From IMG/VR virus record IMGVR_UViG_3300001533_003623, positions 20,016-84,015 of that record: a DNA stretch of 64,000 nt. One strand, written 5' to 3'. Shown in pieces: positions 62,922 to 64,000 of this stretch. The first letter of the stretch is position 1, and each line of letters starts with the position of its first letter. This DNA is from a virus. A program made the position numbers and the translations under genes. Below the pieces are notes generated by a model. The model did not search any database and was not told the origin of the DNA. It saw only the letters and a list, made by a program, of their open reading frames with translations.

Positions 62922-64000
62922 CAGCTCACCGTAATATCAGGGTCAACATAAACCGTAGTGCTAGGTTTAGCTAAAAAAGCGGTCACTTCAATTGGTCCAC
63001 TTGTTTGTGGTGTGAAAGTCACTTCGGCGTATTGTTTCGTTGGGCTAGAAAGGTCCGTTGTTGTCCAGCCTTCGCTGCTGGTCGAGAGGTTTGCTGCCGT
63101 GGCGAGGATGTCGGCCTTTGCGGACGATTCGATACTGCCTAGCGGATAACTTGCATTTCCAAGGTAGTTCGCTTCAATCCAGAAGTCGCCGTCAGTGAGC
63201 GTTACGCCATCGGTCAGAACCTCGACGCGCACCGTAATGGCCGACCCTTCAGTGGCGTTGTAGCGGGCAACCGGGAAGGACCGCAGCGGCGAATAGAACT
63301 TCGACCGCAGCGGCGAATAGAACTTCGTGTACGCACTCGAAACGAGCTTGTGGCTGTAGCTGGAATCGCTGTTGTCGCGAACGCGAACGGTGTCCTCGGT
63401 GACGGTGCCCTCAAAGCTCTGGTGTGCGTGCCGTATGAAGTTGGTGCCATGGTCGCACTCAACCAGCGTGGCCTTCTTGCCTGCAATAGGAGGCTCAAAA
63501 TTAAACACAGACACCCCGCTCCCAAGGCGACAACGATGGAAGAGAACATCCATCGTACGCACATACGACACAGCACCTAATAACGACTTCCCCGTACCAT
63601 AGATAGACAAGTCAACATTGACAATTTTGAAATGTGTGAGATGGCCAACCAGATTTGAGTGAATAGGAAACGCAATTGGGGAGGGTGAGCCAGTAATGCT
63701 GCCACCCATCCAAGTGAACTCGCAGCACATGACAAAGACCCCACTGTAACCCATAAGGTCCGTTCTGGGATTGGTTAGGGCGACCTCCACATTACGAAAG
63801 ATTACCCGTGTGTCATCCGAAGCATATGTATAGCCTACCATCACAGAGTAGACGTAGACCTCAAAGAGACACGACTCAAAGGTCAGGTCGTGCGTCTTGG
63901 AGTTATCTTCTGCGATCTTAAAAGTTGAATATTGCCCGTTTGAGGTGAACTGTACCCCATAAATATACCCAGTGCCCTGGATGTATAGAGTGGAAGTGCT
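62921..64000 (-). CDS. beta-helix tail fibre/spike, 5' end cut by window edge
   Basis: The frame is open to the last base of the window; a start at 63844 is only the first in-frame start codon. Upstream of it, codons read sensibly (FKIAEDNSKTHDLTFESCLF). About 360 residues are seen. The first ~200 show strands with turns (VIFRNVEVALTNP, TMDVLFHRCRLG) typical of right-handed beta-helix spikes; the last ~100 form a beta-sandwich (AEVTFTPQTSGPIEVTAFLA). The stretch 63030-63480 is GC-rich compared with the rest of the window and contains a 24-bp tandem repeat. Confidence 0.7.
   Translation of the reverse strand, partial: STSTLYIQGTGYIYGVQFTSNGQYSTFKIAEDNSKTHDLTFESCLFEVYVYSVMVGYTYASDDTRVIFRNVEVALTNPRTDLMGYSGVFVMCCEFTWMGGSITGSPSPIAFPIHSNLVGHLTHFKIVNVDLSIYGTGKSLLGAVSYVRTMDVLFHRCRLGSGVSVFNFEPPIAGKKATLVECDHGTNFIRHAHQSFEGTVTEDTVRVRDNSDSSYSHKLVSSAYTKFYSPLRSKFYSPLRSFPVARYNATEGSAITVRVEVLTDGVTLTDGDFWIEANYLGNASYPLGSIESSAKADILATAANLSTSSEGWTTTDLSSPTKQYAEVTFTPQTSGPIEVTAFLAKPSTTVYVDPDITVS
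63279..63326. repeat. 24-bp perfect tandem repeat, two copies
   Basis: Two identical 24-base units (63279-63302, 63303-63326) rich in CCGCAGCGGCG, encoding a doubled eight-residue unit KFYSPLRS. It is in frame and sits inside the GC-rich patch of the beta-helix gene. Confidence 0.9.

Noticed and set aside
62921-63844. Complete gene starting at 63844
   Set aside because: The same frame is open to the window edge and encodes plausible beta-helix sequence upstream, so the gene is partial.
1-64000. tRNA genes, CRISPR arrays, insertion sequences or attachment sites
   Set aside because: None found by eye; no terminal inverted repeats, transposase or integrase genes and no cloverleaf candidates were seen. 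A computed scan would be needed to exclude short tRNAs.

Overview
The window is part of the genome of a large tailed bacteriophage (Caudoviricetes), open at both ends. Evidence is the gene content: phage replication and recombination enzymes on one strand, and a giant tape-measure gene with tail genes on the other. There are no host housekeeping operons, rRNA or tRNA genes. Most of the window is AT-rich, with tightly packed genes and many ATGA or GTGA overlaps. I see no tail sheath gene, so a long non-contractile tail (siphovirus-like) is the best guess. The host cannot be told from the sequence.

The plus-strand half (1-30153) carries replication, recombination and nucleotide genes. In order: an HNH nuclease cut by the window edge; small zinc-ribbon and hypothetical genes; a RecA/UvsX-like recombinase next to a PD-(D/E)XK-like nuclease; a DnaB-type helicase interrupted in its P-loop by a LAGLIDADG intein with class 3 features; a Toprim primase whose last ~49 codons lie in the -1 frame after an A9 run; a dNMP kinase; a Cas4/RecB-like nuclease; and a DnaE-type polymerase. 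The polymerase is encoded as two genes 2.5 kb apart, with a DnaQ-like exonuclease, a SemiSWEET/PQ-loop protein and a macrodomain protein between them, and the second half holds a mini-intein. A ~9 kb glycan block follows (19.3-28.1 kb): four clear glycosyltransferases, several weaker ones, a sulfotransferase-like protein, a sugar nucleotidyltransferase and a methyltransferase-like protein. The block ends with a free-standing Vsr-like homing nuclease, a putative annealing protein and a zinc-finger protein.

The minus-strand half (30160-64000, read right to left) carries virion genes: beta-helix and repeat proteins, head-tail connectors, the major tail protein, tail assembly chaperones, a 3732-residue tape measure, distal-tail and hub proteins of 1182 and 1857 residues, and small structural proteins. 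Terminator-like hairpins follow the chaperone gene and the major tail gene. At the meeting point of the two halves lies a composite homing endonuclease gene. Its ribosome-binding site is buried in a hairpin that also contains a consensus promoter, an arrangement like that of I-TevI in phage T4.

A 9-bp word, GCAGGGAAG (extended AGCAGGRRAGG), occurs ten times exactly and about eleven more times in near form, on both strands and in different reading frames. It looks like a DNA-level signal of unknown function. Sizes, frames and motifs below were read directly; family names come from motif recognition without database searches.
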